Assembly: GCA_000156115.1 (NCBI GenBank) | Contig: DS995276.1 | Span: forward strand, 1,570,679 to 1,634,678 | DNA: 64,000 bases | Direction of reading: 5' to 3' | Origin: Rhodobacteraceae bacterium HTCC2083 | GTDB lineage: Bacteria > Pseudomonadota > Alphaproteobacteria > Rhodobacterales > Rhodobacteraceae | Part shown: positions 1 to 8,368 of the stretch, one piece after another | How positions within the stretch are numbered: the stretch's first letter is position 1 | Layout of the letters: each line of letters begins with the position of its first letter | Made by a program: the position numbers and the translations under genes | The notes under the pieces: model-generated | What the model was told of the DNA's origin: nothing | The model's database searches: none | The model's input: the letters and a program-made list of their open reading frames with translations, nothing else

Positions 1-7
1 AAAAGGT

Positions 8-988
8 TCACTCGACCGCGAGCGCCATATCCAGCAGCTCTTGGCCACCCGGAACGTCCGCCACGAAAGCGGCATAGGACGTCTCTTGCGCCAATGCTTG
101 CCACGCGGCAAAGTCTTCGGCCGTCATCTGGGCAATCTCAACGCCAGCTTTTTCGAAGACTTCAACAGAGGCTGCGTCTTGAAGTTTTGCTTGCTCAAGA
201 TAATGCGCCTCCGCCTTTTCAGCAGCGGCCAACAGGGCGGTTTGTTGTTCCGCTGACAGCCCGTCGAACGTAGATTTGTTCATTAACAAAGGCTGATAAA
301 GGAACCACAGAGCGATGTCTGCCGCTGGAGTATAGCAGTCGACTTGCTCAAAAATCCGGTAGGATACGAATGAAGACGAAGACGTGTTGGCCGCATCTAG
401 TACACCCGTTTGCATTGCCGAATAGATCTCGGAAGATGCCATTGATGTGATCGAAGCACCTGCACCCACAAGCATTTGCTCAAAGGATTTTCCGGCTGCA
501 CGTGTTTGCATGCCAACCACGTCTGCCGGGCTGGTGATGCACTTGTCTTTGCCGACGAAACCACCTGCAAGGTAGCCGTGAACTAGTACCATCACATCAT
601 CTTCCGCCATTTTGGCTTCCAGTGCTTCCATGAACGGCGACTGGCTAAGACGTGCTGCGTGGTCGTGATTTTTCACGAGGCCTGGCATCAAAGTCAGGTT
701 GAATGAAGGTTGTTGGCCGCCAGCGTATGACAGCGGAAACACAGTCATGTCGAGTTGCCCACGGGACAACGGGCGATACTGCTCACGCGGTTTGAACAGC
801 GACTTTGATGGAAAGATTGTGATCTCTAGGTCGACGTTCGCGGCTGCGACTTCGTCGGCGACGATCTGAGCTACTTCATGGCGCACATCACTGGTTGACC
901 ACTGATGAGATAAACGAAGTTCTTCGGCCTGCGCAGCCCCCCCCACCAAAAGAAGTGACAGTGCAGTTGTTTTTAGAAAATTAGACAT
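8..988 (-). CDS. TRAP transporter substrate-binding protein, DctP family
   Basis: A 326-residue periplasmic solute receptor for a TRAP importer. The first 21 residues form a Sec signal peptide with a hydrophobic core and an AQA cleavage site. The body has the usual DctP length, a central region where the family binds carboxylates (around QTRAAGKSFEQML, residues 160-172) and a strong GGAGG ribosome site in front of the ATG. No DctQ or DctM lies in this window; in this orientation they would sit beyond the left edge. The gene is divergent from a GntR/FCD regulator across 131 bases, which suggests local control. The ligand cannot be told from sequence. Confidence 0.9.
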   Translation of the reverse strand: MSNFLKTTALSLLLVGGAAQAEELRLSHQWSTSDVRHEVAQIVADEVAAANVDLEITIFPSKSLFKPREQYRPLSRGQLDMTVFPLSYAGGQQPSFNLTLMPGLVKNHDHAARLSQSPFMEALEAKMAEDDVMVLVHGYLAGGFVGKDKCITSPADVVGMQTRAAGKSFEQMLVGAGASITSMASSEIYSAMQTGVLDAANTSSSSFVSYRIFEQVDCYTPAADIALWFLYQPLLMNKSTFDGLSAEQQTALLAAAEKAEAHYLEQAKLQDAASVEVFEKAGVEIAQMTAEDFAAWQALAQETSYAAFVADVPGGQELLDMALAVE

Positions 989-1020
989 TTTGATTCCTCC
1001 CTATGGACTCATAATTAATT

Positions 1021-1036
1021 TATATGGATACATATA
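1021..1036. promoter_or_regulatory. Inverted repeat in the TRAP/GntR divergent intergenic region
   Basis: The half-sites TATATG and CATATA are perfect inverted repeats separated by four bases, in an AT-rich stretch between the divergent solute receptor and the GntR/FCD gene. FCD-type GntR proteins usually bind short palindromes in such positions. Binding is an inference; AT-rich DNA gives such repeats by chance. Confidence 0.35.
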
Positions 1037-1119
1037 TCAACTAAAAAAATTATTATAACTGCTTTAGGACTGGCGAAACCCAACTCAAGCACTTATCAAT
1101 CAACAAAGATGGAGGAAAA

Positions 1120-1761
1120 ATGGCACGGGCGTCTGACAAGTTAATCGAGCAGTTGAAGCAAGAGATTTTCAGCGGATTGCTAAAGCCGGGTGATCAGTTG
1201 GAGGAAGCCGATTTGGCTGTGCGCTTTAACGTCAGTCGAACGCCCATCCGCGAGGCGATCCGGTCTTTGGTCGACAATGGTTTGTTGGAAACGCGTTCGC
1301 GCAAAGGGGCCATCGTTCGCGTGTTGAACGCCAAAGAGCTGAACGATTTGTTCGAGGTTGCCGCCGAATTGGAAGGCATGGCCTGTCGATTGGCCAGCGA
1401 AAGGCTAACCCAGTCGAACAAGAAAATAATTAAGGCCAGCCTAGATTTATGCCAAGCCGCCGCGCAAGTAGAAGACATTCCTGGTTATGCGGAGGCTAAT
1501 CTTGCGTTTCACGGAGCCATTCACGAAGCGAGCGAAAATGACTGGCTGACGGATCAATTGAGCCAAATCCAAGCACGCATAAACGTATACCGATTGATGC
1601 CATATGAGATCGTCGGGCGTTTGGAAAAATCGCTCGTGGAACATCAAAAAATAAGCGAAGCAATATTTGCCAAAGATGGCCTCTCGGCGAATTCATTGAT
1701 GCGAGACCACATGATGTTGCAAGGCGCACGCTTGCCGAGCCTGTTAAGAGCGCTCGTTTAG
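1120..1761 (+). CDS. GntR-family transcriptional regulator, FCD (FadR) subfamily
   Basis: A 213-residue DNA-binding regulator. Residues about 5-70 form the GntR winged helix (the SRTPIREAIRSL motif is clear). Residues 75-205 form an all-helical FCD effector domain with the metal- and ligand-binding type histidines (FHGAIHEAS near 125 and HQ near 175). The length is normal for the family and a GGAGG site precedes the ATG. It is divergent from the TRAP receptor at 8-988, so it most likely controls that transporter in response to its substrate. Confidence 0.9.
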   Translation: MARASDKLIEQLKQEIFSGLLKPGDQLEEADLAVRFNVSRTPIREAIRSLVDNGLLETRSRKGAIVRVLNAKELNDLFEVAAELEGMACRLASERLTQSNKKIIKASLDLCQAAAQVEDIPGYAEANLAFHGAIHEASENDWLTDQLSQIQARINVYRLMPYEIVGRLEKSLVEHQKISEAIFAKDGLSANSLMRDHMMLQGARLPSLLRALV

Positions 1762-2360
1762 ATATACGGCTGACAGGCGCGTAGATGAATGGATTTGGTT
1801 AATGATACTGAGATTTCGCTTTGTGCAACGTCTCAGAGGTTAGACTTTTTTGCATCGAATAGTCGGTTGAATTGCACTCAGAGACACGCGTTTGAGCGTC
1901 TGTTTCAGGGCGACTGCTAAATCACCAAATGCGTAACAACGCAGTTTCGAGAGAATGCTGCTTTAGCAACGACTTCATCCGGATTGCTCTGCCTTGTTCG
2001 TGATTTAATTTCTGGATCTAGACCTTACAAAAGTGCAGTTTGGTCTTGGCGACTGATCACCAACTTAGACGACCGCTTCGGTGGCTTGCGCAACTTTGAA
2101 ACGAACGGCTTGCAGCCCAGACAGAGAAATGCTGCGTCAGCGAAGGCCGGAAACAGAACGGCAGAAAAGTCCGCAGAGCAGTCATCGAGCGTAGCAAAAT
2201 GCTGCGCACCTGCTCGAATGCCCGCTTCGGGAAAGCTGCACTGCGGCGTCGAGAGTTTGCGTGAACGGCAGCTAAGGGCCGTTCGTGTGGCGGAAAGGAA
2301 TGGTTGCGTCGGCACGTTTGATGCGTGAGATTGCAGACGGTCGCCAAAGGAGATTGTGAC
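1762..2360. other. Long intergenic stretch without a convincing gene
   Basis: About 600 bases with no ORF of normal composition. The part from about 2090 to 2320 is rich in short words such as gctgcg, cgaacggc and ggccgttcg. Similar non-coding text recurs near 4200-4320, 21580-22020 and 27121-27480, so it may be a degenerate intergenic repeat family. Open frames here (for example 1984-2328) have no recognisable domain and no ribosome site. Confidence 0.5.
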
Positions 2361-2687
2361 TTGATTATATACGGCCTGAATACCTGCCCAATTTGCAAAA
2401 AAGCTCTCAAGGCGTTGGAAGCAGATGGCAAGGATGTTGTATTACGCGATATCAGGGCAGAGCCCTTAAACGAAACCGAACTAGAAGAGCTGATTATGGA
2501 GTTTGGCGATAGATTGGTTGATCGGAGCTCGAATGACTACCGAGCCCTTAATGATTGGTTAAAAAACTCTGAAGCGGAGGCGCAGATTTCTGCCAGACCA
2601 AAAGTGATGACTCGTCCAGTTATACGCAATCAAAGTAAATTGTATCTCGGCTGGGACGAAGCAGTGCAAAAAGCTTTGATCGACTGA
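2361..2687 (+). CDS. ArsC/Spx-family thioredoxin-fold protein
   Basis: A 108-residue glutaredoxin-like protein of the arsenate reductase/Spx/YffB group. The N-terminus has a beta strand followed by a CPIC redox pair (residues 8-11 of this start), and residues 70-85 carry the RPVI motif in its usual place (KVMTRPVIRNQSKLYLG). I chose the TTG at 2361 because AAAGGAG lies eight bases upstream and the strand then begins directly with IIYG; a GTG at 2325 would add 12 residues that do not fit the fold. Substrate unknown; arsenate reduction is not supported, as no ars genes are nearby. Confidence 0.75.
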   Translation: MIIYGLNTCPICKKALKALEADGKDVVLRDIRAEPLNETELEELIMEFGDRLVDRSSNDYRALNDWLKNSEAEAQISARPKVMTRPVIRNQSKLYLGWDEAVQKALID

Positions 2688-2797
2688 CTGTTAAGTCTGT
2701 AGACCAAGAGATCAGTTTGATTTTGCGCCCGCCGCGAATGTCCGGAATGGCGAGCCGCACCGAAGCATAGACGGTGGCCGCTGGATGTCTCCTTCTC

Positions 2798-3045
2798 TAA
2801 TTGGGTGTTTGGGTCAAGCTCATTTTCCTTCTTTCTTTCGGGTCATTGTCACTCATCCGGGTCACGCTTCTCTTCGCAGTCTGGTTGATGCCGTGTTGGC
2901 ACCGCTGCACGCATATGTCGGATCGGACGCGGAGAGCCTTGCTTTGAGACGCGCTTCAAGATGCGCAGCAGACATTTTCGGCTTCTTCCACGAACCTCGT
3001 CCGGTGAGGGACGACCCCGTCAGGATTGGGGCCCGGCTGTTCAGA
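2798..3045 (-). ncRNA. Candidate bridge-RNA region of the IS110/IS1111 element
   Basis: About 250 non-coding bases lie between the stop codon of the transposase and the distal inverted repeat. IS110-family elements are known to encode a structured bridge RNA in their non-coding end, located 3' of the transposase in the IS1111 group. I see no decisive structure by eye; the call rests on position and element type only. Confidence 0.3.
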
Positions 3046-4080
3046 TCATGCCATGCCTCCTACGTTCTCCTGACGGAATTCGGTGCCATCCGTCCACATC
3101 CTGTGGAGCAAGACGGCGAGTTTGCGGGCGACGGCAACAACAGCGCGACGACGCCCTTTGGTGCGCACCAGACGCATGCCCCATGACTTGATCTGGGACC
3201 CCGCCATCGTACGCATAAGCAAAGCGTTGGCTGCAGCGTACAAAGTTGCGCGTACATCTCGATCCCCAGCTTTCGATATGCGGCCAGGATTGTCATGTTC
3301 ACCAGACTGGTAGCGTCGCGGTGTCAGACCAAAATGCGCACCAACAGTCCGTGACCGTTTGAAGCGCGTCGGATCATCGACAGCCGCTTTGAAGGTGAGA
3401 GATGCAATTGGTCCGACGCCTGGCACCGTCATCATCCGCATGCAAACCTCATCTTGGCTGGCGGCGCGTTTGACCCTGCGATCTAGCTCCAAAAAGTGTT
3501 CGTACAGGGCGACGCGTGCATCCAACAGCGGCACCAAAGCATGGACCAAAACCTCGTCCATCTCGATCAACGGTCGCACGACACCGTCGAAGCTGCCGTG
3601 CTTCACGGTCATTGGGAGGCGAATACCAAAAACCTTCAACAGCCCACGAACCTCATTGGCAAGATCCATCGTCTTCTTCAGAAGCGCTTTGCGGGTGCTC
3701 AGCAAGGCACGGACGCCATGCGCTTCGCGGCTCTTCATGTGAACAGGGCTGAACCAGCCGGTGCGTAGGACTTGAGCAATGCCGCGTGCGTCATTCTTGT
3801 CTGTCTTGTTGCGCATTGCTGAAAGCGCGGCATTGACCTGACGCGCCTCCATACAAACGACGTCAAACCCTACTTTGGTCAGGCCAAAGAACAGATGCTG
3901 ACTCATCGTACCAGCCTCAAAACCAACCCGTTCAATCGGATAGGGAAATGCGCGAAGGCATTCAGCGATGTCGCTGACCTCACAAGGCAGCTCTCGTTCA
4001 AGCAGCACGTTTCCCTTGCCATCAACAATGCAAAGCGCACAGGATCGCAGCGATACGTCTATTCCGGCAAAATATTCCAT
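3046..4080 (-). CDS. IS110-family transposase (DEDD recombinase)
   Basis: A 344-residue, apparently intact transposase. The N-terminal RuvC-like domain has the acidic residues in order: GIDVS near residue 7, GFEAGT near 54, and TDKNDARG near 94. The C-terminal Transposase_20 domain (residues 215-300) has the PGVGPIAS helix-hairpin motif and the RISKAGD serine motif that provides the covalent serine in this family. The start is supported by GGGAG about 10 bases upstream. It is the only large gene of the element at 2790-4165. Confidence 0.9.
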   Translation of the reverse strand: MEYFAGIDVSLRSCALCIVDGKGNVLLERELPCEVSDIAECLRAFPYPIERVGFEAGTMSQHLFFGLTKVGFDVVCMEARQVNAALSAMRNKTDKNDARGIAQVLRTGWFSPVHMKSREAHGVRALLSTRKALLKKTMDLANEVRGLLKVFGIRLPMTVKHGSFDGVVRPLIEMDEVLVHALVPLLDARVALYEHFLELDRRVKRAASQDEVCMRMMTVPGVGPIASLTFKAAVDDPTRFKRSRTVGAHFGLTPRRYQSGEHDNPGRISKAGDRDVRATLYAAANALLMRTMAGSQIKSWGMRLVRTKGRRRAVVAVARKLAVLLHRMWTDGTEFRQENVGGMA

Positions 4081-4411
4081 CTTCTATCTCCCTTGTTCAC
4101 AGATATCCTGTGATCCTATCGGGAGCTCGACCTCAGAATAGAGGGTAGCCCAATTACGCATGCTATGGGCCGGGCAAGCCTACTATGCTGACGTTCGCCC
4201 GAGACTTTGCAAAGCCCGCTTGGTGCGCATTGCAGCCGTTGGTATGGCGGATGGCGAAAGTCGGCTATCCACCCTTCACGGGCTTTAACTCAAACTAAAG
4301 CCACTCGCCAGAAAGCCTTTGGTGTATACATCTTAGACCGCCATCGATTGGGTCAGGCAGACGTCAGTGGCTTCAGGCTCCCGCAACCACTTAAATCTTA
4401 CTACCAAGAAG

Positions 4412-4435
4412 AATGGCCTCCTTCGGGAGGCCATT
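4412..4435 (+). terminator. UUCG-tetraloop terminator hairpin
   Basis: A perfect 10-bp stem (AATGGCCTCC with its complement) is closed by a TTCG tetraloop and followed by a T-rich run. It is a strong intrinsic terminator by shape, yet no gene ends just upstream. It may belong to a gene displaced by the insertion sequences, or serve an unseen small transcript. Confidence 0.55.
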
Positions 4436-4526
4436 TGCGTTTTCTGACACTGGATAGGCCTGCAAAATATGGCCCATTGAGCTTCTTATTTCTACGAACA
4501 ACCCGTCATCGGCCTCTTCGTCAGGC

Positions 4527-5525
4527 TGTAGATATGTACGGACTCTTGGGACACTTCCTGTAAATTCCCTGATTTGGGATGGAGGAAGTATTCATGACGA
4601 ACGAAGAACGCGACATTCAACGCAAACTTAAGGTGCTTCAGCACGCGGAGAAGATCGGCAATGCCTGCAAAGCTTGCCGGTATTTTGGCGTCGGCAGGTC
4701 CAGCTTTTATAGGTGGCGTGACGCGTACCAAAAGCATGGTGAAGCTGGCTTGAAGAACGCCAAGTCAATTCCCAAGAACCCAGCCAATCAAACGCCCGCT
4801 GAGATTGTTGACAAAGTGCTTTATCTGCGGCGCAAGTATCACCTCGGGCCAATAAGGATCGTCTGGTATTTGGCGCGCTACCACGGCATCAAAATCTCCG
4901 ACGCCGGCGTCTATCGTATCCTTAAACGTAACGGCCTTAACCGTTTGCCCAGAGGCACACGAATGCGCAAGCTGCACACCAAACGCTATCAGAAGCAGGT
5001 GCCAGGGCATCACATTCAAGTCGATGTTAAGTTTCTAACCTTCAAAGGAAAAAGAGGCGAAAAGGTCCGTCGGTTCCAATATACAGCGATCGACGATGCA
5101 ACCAGAGTTCGCGCCCTCAAGGTCTACGAAAAGCATACTCAGGCAAACGCCATCAACTTCATTGATCATATCATCGAAAAGTTTCCATTCCGCATTCGCG
5201 AGGTGTGCACGGATAATGGTCATGAGTTCCAGGCCAAATTCCATTGGCATGTCGAAGATCTCGGGATCAGGCACGCCTACATCAAACGGAGCACGCCTCA
5301 ACTCAATGGGAAGGTCGGGCGATCACACCGTTCCGATCAGCAAGAGTTCTATCAACTTCTCAGCTATAAAGGCGACGTTGATCTGGAGGCTAAACTCGAC
5401 GAATGGGAACGCTTCTATAACTTCGCTAGACCCCACGGCGCACATAACGGCCAGACTCCTTACGAAGCGCTCAGAGACAAGCTACAGTAACAACGGAAGT
5501 GACCCGCAGGTTCGTCTAGGCTACA
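4527..5525 (+). mobile_element. IS481-family insertion sequence
   Basis: A 999-bp element with imperfect terminal inverted repeats. The left end begins TGTAG and has CACTTCC about 26 bases in; the right end ends CTACA with the matching GGAAGTG about 25 bases in. The TGT...ACA ends fit the IS481 family. I could not identify a clear target duplication. The element carries one transposase gene and lies directly next to an interrupted reading frame at 5515-5659. Confidence 0.75.
4594..5490 (+). CDS. IS481-family transposase, probable catalytic mutant
   Basis: A DDE transposase of 298 residues. The N-terminal helix-turn-helix (residues 15-60, YFGVGRSSFYRW) is followed by an rve integrase core. 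The first two catalytic aspartates are visible in HHIQVDVKF and CTDNGHEF. The third acidic residue, normally the E of NGKVERSH, is glycine here (NGKVGRSH; codon GGG at 5317-5319). I chose the ATG at 4594 because GGAGGA sits eight bases upstream; an ATG at 4579 would add five residues. If the reading is right, the protein can bind DNA but not transpose. Confidence 0.85.
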   Translation: MTNEERDIQRKLKVLQHAEKIGNACKACRYFGVGRSSFYRWRDAYQKHGEAGLKNAKSIPKNPANQTPAEIVDKVLYLRRKYHLGPIRIVWYLARYHGIKISDAGVYRILKRNGLNRLPRGTRMRKLHTKRYQKQVPGHHIQVDVKFLTFKGKRGEKVRRFQYTAIDDATRVRALKVYEKHTQANAINFIDHIIEKFPFRIREVCTDNGHEFQAKFHWHVEDLGIRHAYIKRSTPQLNGKVGRSHRSDQQEFYQLLSYKGDVDLEAKLDEWERFYNFARPHGAHNGQTPYEALRDKLQ

Positions 5526-5659
5526 CTTTTGCCTTTGTGTAGCACGGCAGTGCGGCCATCACGCCGTTCAATCCAGTACCCTTCGCACCGTTGATCAATC
5601 TTTTTCAGAACCCTGGATCGCTGATCGTGGATCTTGTTCCCTGCACAGTCCCAGACCAT
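5515..5659 (-). pseudogene. Unidentified reading frame cut by the IS481 right end
   Basis: From 5659 leftwards a frame reads MVWDCAGNKIHDQRSRVLKK and continues through a charged segment, entering the IS end where it stops at 5515. Its amino-acid composition looks like genuine protein, in contrast to the serine-rich tail of the overlapping gene at 5605-6033. It may be the 5' part of a gene whose remainder was lost, or the frameshifted tail of its neighbour. I do not recognise a family. Confidence 0.3.
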
Positions 5660-6033
5660 GAACGAGAGCGCGCCGCGCCATCTTGACCCAGCAACTTCGC
5701 GGGGCCTGCTTTTCCCCGCCAGACCAGTGATTGCGCGTTCAGCGCCGCGAAATTTACGTCACCTGCAATGATTTTATCGCAAAGCCACACTGCTCGTTCC
5801 GCCTGTTGGAATGTCAGGTTTTTATATGCCGGACGGTGAAGATGATCGTACCAAACACCACCGCAAATCGTGTCCAAAACGATCCGCTGGAAACAATGGT
5901 CATTGCGCACGGGCCAGTCGCTGTGCGTCGTGCGTGCAAGCCTTGGCATCACATCTTTGGTCAGCGTCATGTATCGCGACACCATATCGGCGGTGCGTGG
6001 CGGTTGGGCAGGTGTCGTCAAATCCAATTCCAT
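5605..6033 (-). CDS. Conserved hypothetical protein, small alphaproteobacterial family
   Basis: About 142 residues from the ATG at 6033. The central part has a protein-like helical segment with an HSDWPVRNDHCFQRI motif, then GGVWYDH and a tryptophan-rich VWRGK end near residue 115. The last 25 residues are low in order and may be read past a lesion close to the IS481 insertion. The soluble, tryptophan- and histidine-rich core resembles small uncharacterised roseobacter proteins as I remember them; no function can be assigned. It is divergent from the membrane methyltransferase-like gene at 6129. Confidence 0.5.
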   Translation of the reverse strand: MELDLTTPAQPPRTADMVSRYMTLTKDVMPRLARTTHSDWPVRNDHCFQRIVLDTICGGVWYDHLHRPAYKNLTFQQAERAVWLCDKIIAGDVNFAALNAQSLVWRGKAGPAKLLGQDGAARSRSWSGTVQGTRSTISDPGF

Positions 6034-6128
6034 AGGGCAGAGATAGCGCCCTCGTGGTCTTGGCAATGGTTGAAACGTCGCAGTTTGAAGCACTAGACGC
6101 ATGCCGGATGCCACCTACGTTACAGCTC

Positions 6129-6941
6129 ATGACAATGTCCGACACACGCCCATTGCGCCGATCTCTTGCCCTTATATTTGGACTATTCCGTACGCCAAAC
6201 GGGGCGGCGCGCATTGGCATCGCGTTCTTTTATGGGCTCATTTGCCACGTGACATTCGCTGCAGCCGTTCTTGCTCTGATGTTTGCTATGTTTTTCGGTA
6301 TGTCCGAAAGCCTTGGCCGCGTGCCCGCACCGTGGGCGATATTTGCAAACATAGTCTTGGCCCTGCAATTCCCGCTGACCCATTCGCTTTTGCTGTCAAA
6401 ACGTGGCGGGCAGGTTTTGGCCAAATTGGCACCGCGTGCATTCGGCCCGACACTCGCGACAACGACCTATGCTATCATTGCTTCTGTTCAGTTGCTCGCA
6501 CTGTTTGCGTTTTGGACACCGAGCGGGATCATTTGGTGGCAAGCCGAAGGTGTTGCATTTGCCATAATCTGTGGCCTCTATGCGGCGTCTTGGTTGTTAT
6601 TAATCTGGGCCAGCTACGATGCGGGCGCAGAAGTGCAATCGGGCGCACTGGGATGGATGTCGTTGGCACAAAATATCAAACCGGTGTTTCCAGAGATGCC
6701 CACAAAGGGCTTGTTCAGCGTGATCCGCCAACCTATTTACGTGTCCTTCGCGCTGACAACATGGACCGTGCCGGTTTGGACGCCCGATCAATTGTGTTTA
6801 GCGATTGCACTGACGGCCTATTGCCTTTTGGCACCGCGACTAAAGGAACGCCGTTTTACCAAACGGTATGGCGCAGATTTTGCAACCTACAAGCGCGACG
6901 TTCCCTACGCCATACCGCGCCTGTCACGATCCGAAAACTAA
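6129..6941 (+). CDS. NnrU/isoprenylcysteine methyltransferase-like membrane protein
   Basis: About 270 residues with six or so hydrophobic helices (near residues 20-45, 60-80, 105-130, 140-165, 200-240). The C-terminus has the ICMT-type pattern: an RQPIY motif near 207, then a LKERRF...YGADFATYKRDVP tail near 245-262, which in this family closes over S-adenosylmethionine. The layout recalls MddA-type methanethiol methyltransferases and NnrU, but substrate is not provable. The start at 6129 is chosen from composition; no clear ribosome site is visible and 6135 is an alternative. The gene ends 9 bases before the photolyase-like gene, so they are probably co-transcribed. Confidence 0.6.
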   Translation: MTMSDTRPLRRSLALIFGLFRTPNGAARIGIAFFYGLICHVTFAAAVLALMFAMFFGMSESLGRVPAPWAIFANIVLALQFPLTHSLLLSKRGGQVLAKLAPRAFGPTLATTTYAIIASVQLLALFAFWTPSGIIWWQAEGVAFAIICGLYAASWLLLIWASYDAGAEVQSGALGWMSLAQNIKPVFPEMPTKGLFSVIRQPIYVSFALTTWTVPVWTPDQLCLAIALTAYCLLAPRLKERRFTKRYGADFATYKRDVPYAIPRLSRSEN

Positions 6942-6950
6942 GGCCCAGCT

Positions 6951-8210
6951 ATGAAGACCAAAGCCATCATTGCTGACCTCAGCCAACAGCTAGAAATTCC
7001 GAATTTCAAACCGACACGGGCAGCGGGCCTTGCGCGACTGGCGCAATTTGCGGAGCGGACGGGTGACTTATATGATCGGTGCCGCAACTACGACCTTGGA
7101 CCGGAACATCGCGCTAATGTTTCCGCATTGTCGCCGTGGATACGGCACCGATTGATCACTGAAACCGAAGTTCTCACCGCCACCTTGGACGCGCATTCTT
7201 TCAACGCATCAGAGCGGTTCGTGCATGAGGTCTTTTGGCGCACTTACTTTAAAGGCTGGCTCGAACACCACCCAACCGTTTGGTCTGCTTATCAGGCGGG
7301 GCTATTACGGCAGTTGAAAAGCGCGGGCAAAGATCGCCGTCTCGCTGCCAATTATGCAGCCGCTATGGCCGGAGAAACAGGCATTGATGGCTTTGATGAT
7401 TGGACAAAGGAATTGCTGACCACCGGCTATCTGCACAATCACGCGCGGATGTGGTTTGCCTCAATTTGGATATTCACGCTTGGCCTCCCTTGGGAATTGG
7501 GGGCTGATTTTTTCCTGCGACATCTTATGGACGGCGATCCTGCGTCCAACACGCTCGCATGGCGCTGGGTGGCGGGGATACAAACCAAGGGCCGACCTTA
7601 TGTGGCGCGGGTTTCCAACATATCCAAATTCACGGATCAGCGTTTTTCCCCTTTGCATCAACTGAATACACAGGTTGAGCCATTGTCCGAGGAAGCCGAT
7701 CATCAACGCCACCCTTTGCCCAATGCAGCAACATCCGCAGAAATCACAGGCGACTACCTGCTTTTGGTGACTGAGGATGATATGCAAGTGGAAGAGACAT
7801 TACCGCACCCCCATGCAGCAAAGATCGGCGCGCTGGCGACTACAGGCAGGTCGCTGCTTCCCATTGGAAGTATCGCGCAGGCATTTGCCCGTGATGCCAC
7901 ACGCGATGCCTGTACGGGTGCGCAAATTATCGAGAACGAAATTTGGGCGGCAGACATCATTGCTGCCTGCCAAACACACAATCTAAAGACCGTCGTAACA
8001 GGCTATGCTCCGGTCGGGCCCGTTGCGACGAAACTCGTGGCTATGGAACCTGCCCTTCAGGCGGAAGGGATCAAGTTATTTCAAGTCCGCCGCGCCTTTG
8101 ATACGGTCGCATGGCCACATGCAACGAAGGGCTTCTTTGCGATGAAAAAGGGCATACCGCGTGTGTTGGAGAAACTTGGTTTGTCCTATGTCCAAAAACG
8201 TAGCCGGTGA
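6951..8210 (+). CDS. Photolyase/cryptochrome-type FAD-binding protein with permuted domains
   Basis: A 419-residue protein. Residues 15-235 match the FAD-binding half of DNA photolyases: RNYDLGP, LSPWIRHRLIT, EVFWRTYFKGWLE, then HNHARMWFASIW and DPASNTLAWRWVAG. The alpha/beta antenna domain that normally precedes this half is absent from the N-terminus. Instead residues 260-400 form an alpha/beta region (GDYLLLVTEDD, TVVTGYAPVGPVA) that could be the same type of domain moved to the C-terminus. Light-driven repair or blue-light sensing is possible. It follows the membrane methyltransferase-like gene closely. Confidence 0.75.
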   Translation: MKTKAIIADLSQQLEIPNFKPTRAAGLARLAQFAERTGDLYDRCRNYDLGPEHRANVSALSPWIRHRLITETEVLTATLDAHSFNASERFVHEVFWRTYFKGWLEHHPTVWSAYQAGLLRQLKSAGKDRRLAANYAAAMAGETGIDGFDDWTKELLTTGYLHNHARMWFASIWIFTLGLPWELGADFFLRHLMDGDPASNTLAWRWVAGIQTKGRPYVARVSNISKFTDQRFSPLHQLNTQVEPLSEEADHQRHPLPNAATSAEITGDYLLLVTEDDMQVEETLPHPHAAKIGALATTGRSLLPIGSIAQAFARDATRDACTGAQIIENEIWAADIIAACQTHNLKTVVTGYAPVGPVATKLVAMEPALQAEGIKLFQVRRAFDTVAWPHATKGFFAMKKGIPRVLEKLGLSYVQKRSR

Positions 8211-8368
8211 CCTGGGGTGGCGTTTAGCGAGTTGGTAAACGTATCGGTGGTGATGAGGTATGTGTCATTTGCCACGATCGGCCCAAAAGGAAAAGGCGCT
8301 GTGCTTCGTGATAGATTGACTGCAACGAAGTTGAGTTTACGTCTCACTCCGTGAGTTTGCCCCCGTTT

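Larger units (their letters stand above)
2790..4165 (-). mobile_element. IS110-family element, IS1111-like architecture (approximate ends)
   Basis: The element consists of one DEDD transposase gene with about 80 bases before it and about 250 non-coding bases after it. An 8-bp inverted repeat, TAATTGGG, occurs at 2798-2805 and as its complement at 4149-4156, a few bases inside the presumed ends. A related GTC(A/G)AGCTC word follows on both sides. Subterminal repeats and a long 3' non-coding end are features of the IS1111 subgroup. Exact boundaries are not proven because this family makes no target duplication. Confidence 0.6.

Noticed and set aside
1984-2328. A 114-codon plus-strand frame in the intergenic gap
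   Set aside because: No ribosome site or domain; the text recurs in other non-coding gaps.
2785-3186. A 133-codon plus-strand frame at the IS110 end
   Set aside because: It overlaps the transposase antisense and the non-coding IS end; no domain.
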